A DNA stretch of 41,968 nucleotides from Pseudomonadota bacterium (GTDB taxonomy: Bacteria; Desulfobacterota; Syntrophorhabdia; Syntrophorhabdales; Syntrophorhabdaceae): positions 1 through 41,968 of the forward strand of contig JAPLKD010000111.1 of the NCBI GenBank assembly GCA_026388245.1, written 5' to 3'. The translations under genes were made by a program, and so were the position numbers. Below the pieces are notes generated by a model that was not told the DNA's origin, made no database searches, and saw only the letters and a list, made by a program, of their open reading frames with translations. This document shows positions 17,133-26,254 of this stretch, in pieces. The stretch's first letter is position 1; each line of letters starts with the position of its first letter.

Positions 17133-17148
17133 TCAGATAACACATAAC

Positions 17149-17178
17149 AAAAAAGGGGGAGGCAACTCCCCCTTTTTT
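17149..17178 (+). terminator. strong intrinsic terminator
   Basis: Perfect 12-base arms AAAAAAGGGGGA and TCCCCCTTTTTT surround a six-base loop, with the T-run in the right arm. It works in either direction, and so can also end the minus-strand nfn transcript. Confidence 0.92.
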
Positions 17179-17240
17179 ATTCCTTTATTAGCTCATAGCT
17201 CATGATTCTGATTTGAACCAGTATCGAGTATCCAGCATCA

Positions 17241-17268
17241 TGTATTCTTAATTCTTAATTCTAAATTG
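17241..17268. repeat. heptamer repeat, ATTCTTA family, after nfnAB fusion
   Basis: ATTCTTA units directly follow the stop of the fused Nfn gene. The repeat and the adjoining gene end closely match 23945-23990 after the separate nfnB. Confidence 0.65.
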
Positions 17269-17277
17269 GTTCTCCCC

Positions 17278-19536
17278 TTACCACTGTCCTGTCTTTAAGT
17301 ATTCATCCATCGCTGCAGCGGCTTTTCTGCCAGCACCCATTGCGAGGATGACTGTTGCAGCGCCCGTTACAATGTCACCGCCTGCAAACACGCCTTTCCT
17401 GCTGGTCTTGCCTGTTTCTGTATCGGCTTCGATATTGCCGGACTTACGCAGTTTCAGCCCCTCTGTTGTGGATGTCAATATGGGATTGGGGCCCTGTCCG
17501 ATGGCAACAATAACAACATCTACATCAAGGACAAAATTGGAGCCTTTAATCTCTACCGGTCTTCTCCTGCCTGATGCGTCAGGCTCACCCAGTTCCATTT
17601 TGACACACTCTATGCCTTTTACCCATCCGTTCTCGTCACCGATAACCCTGACAGGGGCTGTAAGGAGTCTGAAATCGATATCTTCTTCTTCCGCATGGTG
17701 GGCCTCTTCTGCCCTGGCAGGCATTTCTGCACGGGAACGGCGGTATACGAGATAGACATTATCGGCGCCCATTCTCTTTGAAACCCTCGCCCCATCCATT
17801 GCCACATTACCGCCACCGATAACGGCTACCTTGTTACCCACCCTGACCGGCGTATCATATTCAGGAAAAAGGTATGCCTTCATCAGGTTTGCACGGGTGA
17901 GAAATTCGTTGGCGGAATAAACTCCATTCAGGTTCTCGCCCGGAACATCCATAAAGTAGGGCAACCCTGCACCGGTGCCGACAAATATGGCATCATACCC
18001 CTGTGCAAAAAGTTCGTCCACCGTCGTTGTCTGGCCGATAATCGTATCCACTTTTATTTTAGCGCCGAGCTTTCCTACATAGTCCACTTCCCTCTGTACT
18101 ATCGCTTTCGGGAGACGAAATTCGGGAATTCCGTAAACGAGAACCCCTCCCGCCTTATGGAGCGCCTCAAAGATGGTCACTTCATGGCCTTTTTTCGCAA
18201 GCTCTCCGGCCACAGTCAATCCGGCGGGGCCTGCACCGACAACGGCTACTTTCCTGCCCGTCGGTTTTGGAATCGCCGGGGCACGGACATCGCCCTGATT
18301 CAACTCATAATCAGCGGCAAAACGCTCAAGGCGGCCTATTGCTATAGGCTGACCTTTTTTACTGAGAACACATTTCTCTTCACACTGTGTTTCCTGGGGG
18401 CATACACGGCCACACACAGCCGGCAGACTGTTTGTTTCTTTAATGGTATGGATGGCGCCCATAAAATCGCCTTCTTTAATCTTTTTGATAAACTGAGGAA
18501 TCTGAACATTCACAGGACACCCTTCCACACATGGCATATTCTTGCAGTTCAGGCAACGCGCAGCTTCACGAAGGGCATTTTCTCTGGCATAACCGAGGGC
18601 AACTTCATTAAAGTTCTGCATCCTTACCTTGGGGTTCTGCTCCGGCATGGGTTCGCGAATCTTCGATTTCTTCAGCGCCTTTTCCTTGGCTTCGAGTTTG
18701 CATTTGTGGTCCCACATGGCACGGCGTTCTTCCCTGTTATACATCTTTCCGCGGAGTATCAACTCATTAAATTCAACTTTATGGCCGTCAAATTCAGGAC
18801 CATCGACACAGACAAATTTAGTTTCTCTGCCCACGGTGGCACGGCAGCAACCGCACATACCCGTTCCATCAACCATGATCGTATTAAGGCTTACCACTGT
18901 ATGTATGTTGTGGGGACGGGTCACTTCCACGACAGCCTTCATCATAATTACCGGACCAATCCCGATAACGAGGTCGATCCTTTTCTTTTCTGCAATGAGC
19001 CTTTTCAATACATCGGTAACAAAACCGTGATGACCGTATGTTCCATCGTCTGTGGTCACAAACAATTCACTGCTTATTGCCTTCATCTCCTGTTCAAGGA
19101 TCAACATCTCTTTTGTACGAGCACCGATAATGTTAATAACCTCATTCCCTTTTTCATAGAGGGCCTTTGCAATGGGATACACCGGGGCAACCCCGACACC
19201 ACCGCCAACACAGACAATTGTCCCGAACTTTTCGATGTGGCTGGGTTTTCCGAGTGGTCCCACCACATCCAGAATCGTCTGACCCTGCTCAAACTTATCC
19301 ATTTTCCGTGTTGAAGTTCCCACGACCTGAAAAATAACCGTAACCAGACCTTCTTCCCGGTTGAAATCCGCTATGGTGAGCGGTATTCTTTCTGCATAAT
19401 CGTCTACCCTCAACACCACAAACTGCCCGGGTTTGGCCTTTTTCGCAATATCGGGCACATAGAGCTTAAAAAGTGTGATTGAAGGTGCTAACTGCCGTTT
19501 TTCAACGATTTCATTCATTTTTGGTTCTTTTGCCAT
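17278..19536 (-). CDS. fused NfnA-NfnB NADH-dependent ferredoxin:NADP+ oxidoreductase
   Basis: This is a 752-residue natural fusion. Residues 1-260 are NfnA-like: FAD/NAD domains with G-G-G-V-G-V-A-P near 111 and a [2Fe-2S] site with D223, C228, C231 and C243 in V-D-G-T-G-M-C-G-C-C. A charged linker joins it to an NfnB/glutamate-synthase-small-subunit part. That part has two [4Fe-4S] motifs (C328, C331, C336, C340 and C375, C379, C385, C389), an FAD motif G-A-G-P-A-G near 435 and an NADPH motif G-G-G-N-V-A-M-D. The family couples NADH, NADPH and ferredoxin by electron bifurcation or confurcation. ATG 19536 is chosen because AAGGAGAT precedes it; the frame is open to 19584. It is last in the sensor-kinase operon. 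Confidence 0.9.
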   Translation of the reverse strand: MAKEPKMNEIVEKRQLAPSITLFKLYVPDIAKKAKPGQFVVLRVDDYAERIPLTIADFNREEGLVTVIFQVVGTSTRKMDKFEQGQTILDVVGPLGKPSHIEKFGTIVCVGGGVGVAPVYPIAKALYEKGNEVINIIGARTKEMLILEQEMKAISSELFVTTDDGTYGHHGFVTDVLKRLIAEKKRIDLVIGIGPVIMMKAVVEVTRPHNIHTVVSLNTIMVDGTGMCGCCRATVGRETKFVCVDGPEFDGHKVEFNELILRGKMYNREERRAMWDHKCKLEAKEKALKKSKIREPMPEQNPKVRMQNFNEVALGYARENALREAARCLNCKNMPCVEGCPVNVQIPQFIKKIKEGDFMGAIHTIKETNSLPAVCGRVCPQETQCEEKCVLSKKGQPIAIGRLERFAADYELNQGDVRAPAIPKPTGRKVAVVGAGPAGLTVAGELAKKGHEVTIFEALHKAGGVLVYGIPEFRLPKAIVQREVDYVGKLGAKIKVDTIIGQTTTVDELFAQGYDAIFVGTGAGLPYFMDVPGENLNGVYSANEFLTRANLMKAYLFPEYDTPVRVGNKVAVIGGGNVAMDGARVSKRMGADNVYLVYRRSRAEMPARAEEAHHAEEEDIDFRLLTAPVRVIGDENGWVKGIECVKMELGEPDASGRRRPVEIKGSNFVLDVDVVIVAIGQGPNPILTSTTEGLKLRKSGNIEADTETGKTSRKGVFAGGDIVTGAATVILAMGAGRKAAAAMDEYLKTGQW

Positions 19537-19580
19537 GATATCTCCTTTTGTTAAATTTAGGGATTCCGGGATACCGGAAT

Positions 19581-21074
19581 TCATTTATTTTTATCCTGTT
19601 TAATCGGCAACATGACCGTAAAGGTGGTGCCTTTACCCGGCTTACTGTCTACTTTTATGTGACCGAAATGTGATTCCACAATCTTTTTAACAATGGATAA
19701 ACCAAGCCCCGTTCCCGTCACATACCTCGTTTCCGGCCCGCATACCCTGTAAAACTCATCAAATACACAGGGCAGGCTCTCCTCATCAATCCCGATCCCT
19801 GTATCAGCCACAGTGATGTTCAAAAAATGGCTATCAGGCTGAGCATTAACCATCACCTTGCCATTTTTCACATTGTATTTAATGGCATTTGAAACGAGAT
19901 TAGTGAAGAGTTGCTCAATTTCTGCCCTGTCTGCCTCAATAAGAGGGAGCGGCCCCGGGATATTAACCTCGAATCGAATATCCTTTGCTGCCCCCTGGCC
20001 TTTCAACAACTCTACGGTGCTGGTAATGATGTCTGAAATATCAAGGAGTTCCTTTTTCCTTGCTACACTTTTCGACTCCAGCCTGCTGTACTGGAGAAGG
20101 TCATTTACCAGATCAAGCAGTGAATGCGCCCGTTGTTTTGCACGTTCCATCATCTGCTGGTACATCTTAGGGTCACTCCCTGCCGCACCGGTAAGATACG
20201 CAGAAAGATAGCCCTCAATGGCTGAAAGAGGGGCCCGCAATTCATGGGTTACCATGGCGACAAACTGGGATTTGATTTCGTTTATCTCTTTGAGGACCGT
20301 AATATCATTTAATGTGCTCACAACGCCGAGGTCTTTGCCTGTTTCATCCCTCACCTTAGAGACATTTACCATTATTGTCTTCTTGCCGGGGGGAGGCAGC
20401 ACAATCTCTTCAGAGATGGTGGTATACCGGGATGATTCGGGGCTGAAACCTTTGTCAATAATCTTAATAAGATCCTTCTCGGGGATGATTTCGCTTATTT
20501 CTTTCCCTGCCTCCGGTTGTCCGCTGAAGTTTAACATCTTTATGGCTGCAGGGTTCCACAATACAAGCTGATGCTCTCTGTTGATAACGAGGATTCCGTC
20601 GGCTATAGAACTCACTATCGTATAGAGTTTTGACTTTTCGTTTGCCACTTCGAGGAGTTTCTGGTCCCTCTCCTCCATTAGCCGTCGCGCCTGTTGACTT
20701 AATCTGCGTTTTTCCAGACCACGATTTATTACTGCAAGCAACTGGTCCGGGGTAAAGGGTTTGGGGACATAGTCATAAGCGCCATGCCTCATTGCATCAA
20801 CTGCTGTTTCAATTGTGGCAAAACCCGTTACAACGATCATAATGATTTCTGGATCGAGTTGCCTTACCTGTTCCATCAACTCAATGCCACCCATTACAGG
20901 CATCATCAGATCCACAAGCAAAAGGTCATACTGTTTTGCCTTTGCTAATTCAAGACCTTCCTTGCCGTTGCTGCCCACATCTACCGAGTAGCCTTCACTG
21001 ATAAGAATCCGGCGGCATCCCTCGCGAATGCCCTTCTCGTCATCAACAACTAATATATGTATCGTTTCACTCAA
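19581..21074 (-). CDS. hybrid sensor: receiver-PAS-histidine kinase
   Basis: This 497-residue cytoplasmic protein has a CheY-like receiver at 1-120 (D11, D12, phospho-acceptor D55, T83, K105). A PAS domain is at about 145-260 and a HisKA/HATPase kinase at the C-terminus, with H277 in T-H-E-L-R-A-P and the G-T-G-L-G-L-S-I block. There is no membrane segment. A receiver ahead of a kinase suggests that it takes phosphate from an upstream kinase, here probably the hydrogenase-like sensor kinase two genes upstream. No DNA-binding output domain is present. It starts 56 bases after the single receiver and ends 44 bases before the fused Nfn gene. Confidence 0.92.
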   Translation of the reverse strand: MSETIHILVVDDEKGIREGCRRILISEGYSVDVGSNGKEGLELAKAKQYDLLLVDLMMPVMGGIELMEQVRQLDPEIIMIVVTGFATIETAVDAMRHGAYDYVPKPFTPDQLLAVINRGLEKRRLSQQARRLMEERDQKLLEVANEKSKLYTIVSSIADGILVINREHQLVLWNPAAIKMLNFSGQPEAGKEISEIIPEKDLIKIIDKGFSPESSRYTTISEEIVLPPPGKKTIMVNVSKVRDETGKDLGVVSTLNDITVLKEINEIKSQFVAMVTHELRAPLSAIEGYLSAYLTGAAGSDPKMYQQMMERAKQRAHSLLDLVNDLLQYSRLESKSVARKKELLDISDIITSTVELLKGQGAAKDIRFEVNIPGPLPLIEADRAEIEQLFTNLVSNAIKYNVKNGKVMVNAQPDSHFLNITVADTGIGIDEESLPCVFDEFYRVCGPETRYVTGTGLGLSIVKKIVESHFGHIKVDSKPGKGTTFTVMLPIKQDKNK

Positions 21075-21130
21075 TTTAGACCCCCGGTTAAAATTCTAAT
21101 TGTTCAAGCCGATTGAGCCGTTTAAACCGT

Positions 21131-21535
21131 TTAAACCGTTTTATTCTTGGCCAATAATTCGTTAATCCGTTTTATCAGTTCTTCCGGCGAAAGTGGCTTA
21201 TTTGCAAAAGAATCCGTCTTCATCCAGTAACCATCGAGATCCTGATTAAAATCCATACCGGTTTCACCCAGCACTGCAGTAAGCATCAAAATCGGTATGT
21301 CCCTGTAAACCGGGTCTGACTTCAACGCCTTCGCAACACCAAAACCCGTATCATGCTTTTCCATCATAAGGTCAAGGACAATCAATTCCGGCTGCTCAAA
21401 TTTGACCTTGTCCATTACCTCCCGGCCTGCAAATGCAACAGCCACCTCGAATCCGCTGTTTTCGAGGACTGCTTTGTTAAGGTCGATAAAATCTACATCG
21501 TTGTCAACAAGTAAGATTTTAGTTTTTTTGCCCAT
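21131..21535 (-). CDS. single-domain response regulator
   Basis: This stand-alone CheY-like receiver of 134 residues has D11 and D13 in the acidic pocket, phospho-acceptor D55 in I-V-L-D-L-M-M, T86 and K113. There is no output domain, so it probably acts as a phosphate carrier or binds another protein. It overlaps the end of the hydrogenase-like kinase gene by 17 bases, indicating tight coupling, and is followed by the receiver-PAS-kinase gene. Confidence 0.92.
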   Translation of the reverse strand: MGKKTKILLVDNDVDFIDLNKAVLENSGFEVAVAFAGREVMDKVKFEQPELIVLDLMMEKHDTGFGVAKALKSDPVYRDIPILMLTAVLGETGMDFNQDLDGYWMKTDSFANKPLSPEELIKRINELLAKNKTV

Positions 21536-23648
21536 AGTTCCTTCTCCCTGTGATTTTATTTTGAAACGATAATCTGTTTAGATTTGTTTCTTCCTTTGCC
21601 CCTTCGTCATCGGTAGAGATTGGTAAAGAAATAGTAAAAGTACTTCCTTTGCCCAACTCTGAGTTTACGTCAATCTTGCCGCCATGACGTTCGACAATAC
21701 CATATGAGATTGCAAGTCCGAGACCCGTCCCTTTCTCCTTTGTCGTAAAAAATGGGGAAAAGAGTTTGCCCATAATCTCTGGAGGAATACCGGGGCCAGT
21801 ATCCTGGATCTTCACTTTAATCTGTTTTTTATCAATTATTGTGCTGATTGTCAATTTTCCATTTCCCTCCATGGCTTGTGCTGCATTTAAGATAATATTG
21901 AGAAAAACCTGTTTCAGTTTCGTTTCGTCAGCAATGATGGTTGGCATATCCTGGGCAAAGGATTTTTCCATTTTAATATTGTGAAACAGCGATTGATTTA
22001 CTATAAGGCCAAGCACATCTTCGAGCAAATCGTTCACGTTCATCTGGCCCTGACTAAGTTTTGTCTCACGGGCAAAGCTTAAAAGACCCTGAACGATGTC
22101 CTTAGCCCTGTTTGCTTCGCTGATAATCAATTCAACATCTTCTCTCCTGGGGTCCTCTTTATCGAGACCCTTCATCAGAAGGTGGGCATATATCATTATT
22201 GTTCCAAGAGGGTTATTAATCTCATGGGCAACGCCTGCAGAGAGTTGGCCAAGAGATGCAAGCTTTTCCGTCCGGACAAGGTGCGCCTGTGCCTGCTCAA
22301 GTTCCTGGTGTGAAACTTGTAACTGACTATGCGATTTTTTCAATTGCTGGTAGATTTTTTTGCTCTGCTCAAGCAGATAGGGAAGGCAGTATTCAGCCTC
22401 TGCTATTCCCTGAGCAACGGCAATAGCCTTATCCCTGCATGTGGGATAACCACAGGCACGGCAATCCATATTGTGGTTCGGAGGAAGCTTATCAATTCTT
22501 TTAAGTATCGTTCTTATCTCTTCTTCAGTAGGAACAGGGAGCTTTTCCTCCATATTGGAAAAGTCACGGCGCAGATCAACATGTTCAAAACGGTCAAGCT
22601 CAGCAATGACACTCGAAACGTCCTGGCGGTTCATTTCATCTTTGGCATAGCGGACTACAAGCTGCCTGCGGCCGAGGACAGACAATTCACGGTCTGCAAA
22701 AGGACCGTCTACACAGCCGAAACAATAAACAAAATCGAGAAACTTGGGCTGTATGTGTCCTGATGCCAACTGGTTGAGCGCCCCTATAACCCTTTTGTGC
22801 CCATACGTTACACTGATCTCATCTATCAATATATCAAAGAGTGCACCGGTGCTCCGGTATAACCCGCCTATGACGGATATAACCCTTCCAAGAAATGGTT
22901 TAGGACCGTCAAAATCCGTCTCAGCAAGCTCAGCGCTGCGTATTCCTCCGGCATCAAGCAATTGCCGCACGTCGCGGAATGTAATCACATCATCGATAGC
23001 ACCTGCAACTTCAGGGGCCACCATCTCTCTCATGTGCGCCAAGCAAGGTGTTATATAGATGACCTTCCAGTCCGGGCCCTTTATTTCACGGGCAATCCTT
23101 CCGATAGCAATCATCGGTGATACAATGGGCGCAATATTCGGAATAAGCTGGGGGAGGTATTTCTGTATGTAAGTAACAATAACCGGGCAGAACGATGATA
23201 TTAAGGGTCTGTCAATACTGTCGGTGAGGAGCTTTCTATATGCCTGACTTATGAGCTCAGCACCAAAGGCCCCTTCCCATACCTCAGTAAATCCTGCATT
23301 TTTCAAGGCCGTTACTAACTGTCTGGGGGTTCCGACATCGAGAGCCGCCGGGAAGGCTGGATCAAGGCAGGCTATGGTTTTTTCGTTTGTTGCCAGAAGC
23401 CCTCTTACCCTGCCAAGGGCACTTTGATAATCGAGGGCTTGTTGTGGGCAGGATGTGATGCAACTTCCACAGAGGATGCAACGCTCAGGGAGGATTTCTA
23501 TGCTGTCTTTCCCCAGCTTGATAGCCTTTGCAGGACATATCTGGATACAATAAGAACATTTCCTGCACTTATTGCTGTTGACAGTAATTTCCCGGGAGTC
23601 CCCGTGAGGAGAATACACGCTTTCTTTTTCTACCTTTGCCCGTTCCAT
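21519..23648 (-). CDS. ferredoxin / [FeFe]-hydrogenase-like / Fe-S / histidine kinase redox sensor
   Basis: This soluble sensor of 709 residues begins with two [4Fe-4S] ferredoxin motifs (C28, C31, C34, C38; C57, C60, C63, C67). Next comes an iron-hydrogenase large-subunit-like domain at about 90-340, then a PF04060-type Fe-S motif (C396, C399, C404, C421), a coiled linker and a HisKA/HATPase kinase (H475; N-box near 584-588). The hydrogenase-like part keeps C154, C202, C309 and C312. The usual proton-transfer cysteine of T-S-C-C-P is phenylalanine (F153), and the last motif is C-F-G-C rather than the usual C-x-x-x-C. It is therefore probably a sensor of H2 or redox state, not a working hydrogenase. 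It heads the operon ending in the Nfn fusion. Confidence 0.9.
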   Translation of the reverse strand: MERAKVEKESVYSPHGDSREITVNSNKCRKCSYCIQICPAKAIKLGKDSIEILPERCILCGSCITSCPQQALDYQSALGRVRGLLATNEKTIACLDPAFPAALDVGTPRQLVTALKNAGFTEVWEGAFGAELISQAYRKLLTDSIDRPLISSFCPVIVTYIQKYLPQLIPNIAPIVSPMIAIGRIAREIKGPDWKVIYITPCLAHMREMVAPEVAGAIDDVITFRDVRQLLDAGGIRSAELAETDFDGPKPFLGRVISVIGGLYRSTGALFDILIDEISVTYGHKRVIGALNQLASGHIQPKFLDFVYCFGCVDGPFADRELSVLGRRQLVVRYAKDEMNRQDVSSVIAELDRFEHVDLRRDFSNMEEKLPVPTEEEIRTILKRIDKLPPNHNMDCRACGYPTCRDKAIAVAQGIAEAEYCLPYLLEQSKKIYQQLKKSHSQLQVSHQELEQAQAHLVRTEKLASLGQLSAGVAHEINNPLGTIMIYAHLLMKGLDKEDPRREDVELIISEANRAKDIVQGLLSFARETKLSQGQMNVNDLLEDVLGLIVNQSLFHNIKMEKSFAQDMPTIIADETKLKQVFLNIILNAAQAMEGNGKLTISTIIDKKQIKVKIQDTGPGIPPEIMGKLFSPFFTTKEKGTGLGLAISYGIVERHGGKIDVNSELGKGSTFTISLPISTDDEGAKEETNLNRLSFQNKITGRRNYGQKN

Positions 23649-23828
23649 GTAAATTCAAATAACCTATGAGATATTGTTATGTTAAACGAATAAAGACCTT
23701 TTGTCAACAGCACCTGTGTATTGATAATTTATGCTTGTGATAATATGTACAAAAGGTGGTTTATTGTCAAGATAAAAGACAATGAACTGAGAAAGTTCAT
23801 AGCCAATGCTGTTTCTTTTGTTTATACT

Positions 23829-23901
23829 GTTTCTTTAGTTTCTTTTGTTCTATAACAAGACAAACAATAGAAACCAGAGAAACCAAAGAAACCAAAGAAA
23901 C
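23829..23901. repeat. large hairpin of AGAAACCAA-type nonamers
   Basis: A 21-base arm at 23829-23849 (beginning GTTTCTTTAGTTT) pairs with 23881-23901 at 19 of 21 positions, around a 31-base loop. The right arm lies in a 9-base tandem repeat (AGAAACCAR). A sister hairpin is at 40988-41033. The rest of 23649-23977 has no gene; ATTCTTA-type repeats follow at about 23938-23966. Confidence 0.75.
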
Positions 23902-23977
23902 TATGTTTTGTCTGGTATACAGCACCATGTAATCCTAATTATCAATTCTACATTCTTAATTCTAAATTGGTTCTCCC

Positions 23978-25399
23978 TTACCACTTCCCAGTTTCCAGGT
24001 ATTCGTGGATTGAGCGGGCTGCCTTTCTCCCTGCACCCATGGCAAGGATAACCGTAGCTGCACCGGTCACAATATCTCCGCCTGCCCAGACACGCTCTTT
24101 AGTAGTCTTTCCTGTCTCCTGATCGGCTACAATCGTTCCGTGGCGTGTTGTCTGGATACCGGGTGTAGTGGACGGTACCAGTGGGTTCGGGCTATTTCCG
24201 ATGGCGCAGACTACCGCATCCATCTCCATACGAAAATTCGAATTCGGTATCTCAATGGGCCGCCTCCTTCCTGATGCGTCAGGTTCTCCCAGTTCCATTT
24301 TGAGACACTCAATCTCTTTGAGCCAGCCGTTTTCATCACCGATGTATTTAACCGGCAGGGTGAGCATGTTGAAGATTACACCCTCTTCCTCGGCGTTCTC
24401 ACTCTCTTCAAGCCTGGCAGGCAGTTCTGCATGAGACCGCCTGTAAATAATCCTTGACTCATCTGCACCCATGCGGAGCGCTGTCCGTGCAGAGTCCATG
24501 GCAACATTGCCGCCCCCGACAACAGCCACCCTGATATGCCTCTTTACCGGGGTGGATGACATGGGAAACTGGTATCCCCTCATGAGGTTCATACGGGTAA
24601 GGTACTCATTTGCCGAATAGACACCATTCAAATTCTCCCCCGGTATATCCATAAACCATGGAAGTCCCGCACCTGTGCCGACAAACACGGCATCAAATTC
24701 CTTCAATAATTCGTCTATCGAACGCGTCTTGCCGACAACATAGTCTGTTATCACCTTTGCGCCCAGTTGCCTTATATAGTCAACTTCTCTGGCAACGATC
24801 GCCTTGGGAAGACGAAATTCGGGAATTCCGTAAACGAGAACCCCTCCAGCCTTATGGAGCGCCTCGAATATGGTCACTTCATGACCGAGAAGTATCAGGT
24901 CACCTGCTACGGTGACCCCTGCAGGGCCGGAACCGACAATAGCAATCTTTTTACCGGTGGGCTTTGCCTTGGTGGGTATATCAACCTTCCCCTGCTTTGC
25001 TTCCCAGTCGGCAAGGAACCTCTCTAGTCTTCCGATGGCTACCTCTCCCTTTTTGTTCGCAAGGATACACTGCGATTCGCACTGTGCCTCCTGAGGGCAG
25101 ACCCTCCCACAGACAGCGGGGAGACAGTTCTTCTCTTTAAGCTTCTTAATCCCTGATGAAAATGCTCCTTTCACAATGCAGGAAATAAAATCAGGAATAT
25201 CGATCTCCACGGGACAGCCCGTTTTACACTTCGGCTTCTTGCATTGCAGGCACCGCTTTGCTTCTTTAACGGCAATTTCCTCCGTGTAGCCGAGGGCCAC
25301 TTCGTTGAAATTATGACGCCGAATTTCAGGAGACTGTCTCGGCATATCATTACGGTTCAAATCGATTTTTGATGTTTTTTCAGTTTTTTCAGGATTCAT
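23978..25399 (-). CDS. NfnB-like NADPH-binding subunit (glutamate synthase small-subunit family)
   Basis: This 473-residue cytoplasmic flavoprotein has two [4Fe-4S] motifs near the N-terminus (C-L-Q-C-K-K-P-K-C-K-T-G-C-P and C-G-R-V-C-P-Q-E-A-Q-C). An FAD motif G-S-G-P-A-G and an NADPH motif G-G-G-N-V-A-M-D follow. It is a close paralogue of the second half of the fused Nfn protein and shares its C-terminus (Y-L-E-T-G-K-W against Y-L-K-T-G-Q-W). ATG 25399 gives an ATGA overlap with nfnA; a GTG at 25408 is also possible. It is the last gene of the five-gene nuoEFG-nfnAB operon. Confidence 0.9.
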   Translation of the reverse strand: MNPEKTEKTSKIDLNRNDMPRQSPEIRRHNFNEVALGYTEEIAVKEAKRCLQCKKPKCKTGCPVEIDIPDFISCIVKGAFSSGIKKLKEKNCLPAVCGRVCPQEAQCESQCILANKKGEVAIGRLERFLADWEAKQGKVDIPTKAKPTGKKIAIVGSGPAGVTVAGDLILLGHEVTIFEALHKAGGVLVYGIPEFRLPKAIVAREVDYIRQLGAKVITDYVVGKTRSIDELLKEFDAVFVGTGAGLPWFMDIPGENLNGVYSANEYLTRMNLMRGYQFPMSSTPVKRHIRVAVVGGGNVAMDSARTALRMGADESRIIYRRSHAELPARLEESENAEEEGVIFNMLTLPVKYIGDENGWLKEIECLKMELGEPDASGRRRPIEIPNSNFRMEMDAVVCAIGNSPNPLVPSTTPGIQTTRHGTIVADQETGKTTKERVWAGGDIVTGAATVILAMGAGRKAARSIHEYLETGKW

Positions 25400-26253
25400 G
25401 TTTGACACTTCCCCTCTTTATGGACTGCCTGTTTTGGTTCACTGCGCCTGAAAAAGAGCACTTCTTCCTCGAGATAAGCCTTTCTGCGAGAGAGAAATTC
25501 CTTCCAATCCACTTCATGACCGCTAAATTCAGGACCATCGACACATGCAAACTTCATCTTCCCGTTTATTGTGACACGACAGACGCCGCACATCCCTGTA
25601 CCATCAATCATTATAGGGTTAAGATTCACAACCGTCGGGATGCCAGGGTCCCTTGTCATCTCCGATGTGCGGGCCATGAGAAAGGTACACCCGTTTACGA
25701 TGACCCTGTCGGGAGGGTTGGGCAGACCGTTGATGATGTCCGGCAGACAGCTTATGTGCCCCTTCAAACCAAGGCTTCCATCCCGCGTAACATTGAAAAT
25801 CTTATCCGCCAATTTGATATATTTATCAACCCAGTAAATAAGATAATTGCTCCTGGCCTCGAAGACCATGATGACCCTGTTCCCGGCCTTTTTCAGCGCC
25901 TTTACAACAGGATAGAGGCTTCCGATGCCGTAGCAACCCCCAACACACATGACCGTGCCAAAGTTACCTATCTCTGTTTCATTTCCCAGCGGGCCAACGC
26001 ATGTTGCCACAGAATCCCCCGCAGCAAGGCAGGCAAGGGCGCCCGTTGATGCACCCACCTCCATAAAGATAATGGTAACCGTGCCCTTTTCTTCGTCCCA
26101 GTCTGCAACAGACAAGGGGATACGCTCACCCTCATCGTTTGCCCGGACAATGACAAACTGCCCCGGTTTCACCTTGGAAGCTATATCAGGCGCCTCAAGG
26201 GTGAGAAGGTGCATATTGGGAACAATCATTTTACGTTCAATAATCTTGTTCAT
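25396..26253 (-). CDS. NfnA-like FAD/[2Fe-2S] subunit
   Basis: This 285-residue protein is the small Nfn subunit (ferredoxin-NADP reductase-like). An FAD domain with R-I-P-L-S-V-A-D near residue 44 is followed by a nucleotide domain. The glycine motif is changed to G-G-C-Y-G-I-G, where the fused copy has G-G-G-V-G-V-A-P. A [2Fe-2S] site follows in I-D-G-T-G-M-C-G-V-C with a distal cysteine in F-A-C-V-D-G. The charged C-terminal tail corresponds to the linker of the fused protein. It starts one base after the nuoG-like stop and overlaps nfnB by four bases. The altered glycine motif may change its nucleotide preference. Confidence 0.9.
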   Translation of the reverse strand: MNKIIERKMIVPNMHLLTLEAPDIASKVKPGQFVIVRANDEGERIPLSVADWDEEKGTVTIIFMEVGASTGALACLAAGDSVATCVGPLGNETEIGNFGTVMCVGGCYGIGSLYPVVKALKKAGNRVIMVFEARSNYLIYWVDKYIKLADKIFNVTRDGSLGLKGHISCLPDIINGLPNPPDRVIVNGCTFLMARTSEMTRDPGIPTVVNLNPIMIDGTGMCGVCRVTINGKMKFACVDGPEFSGHEVDWKEFLSRRKAYLEEEVLFFRRSEPKQAVHKEGKCQT

Positions 26254-26254
26254 C

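Noticed and set aside
18157-19314. Long plus-strand open frame of 385 codons
   Set aside because: It lies opposite the fused Nfn gene, whose motifs are unambiguous. The antisense product matches no family pattern.
21519-23648. Working [FeFe] hydrogenase
   Set aside because: The proton-transfer cysteine is phenylalanine, the last cysteine motif is shortened, and a histidine kinase is fused.
23860-23905. CRISPR array
   Set aside because: Units are 9 bases without unique spacers. It is a tandem repeat and hairpin, and no cas gene is present.
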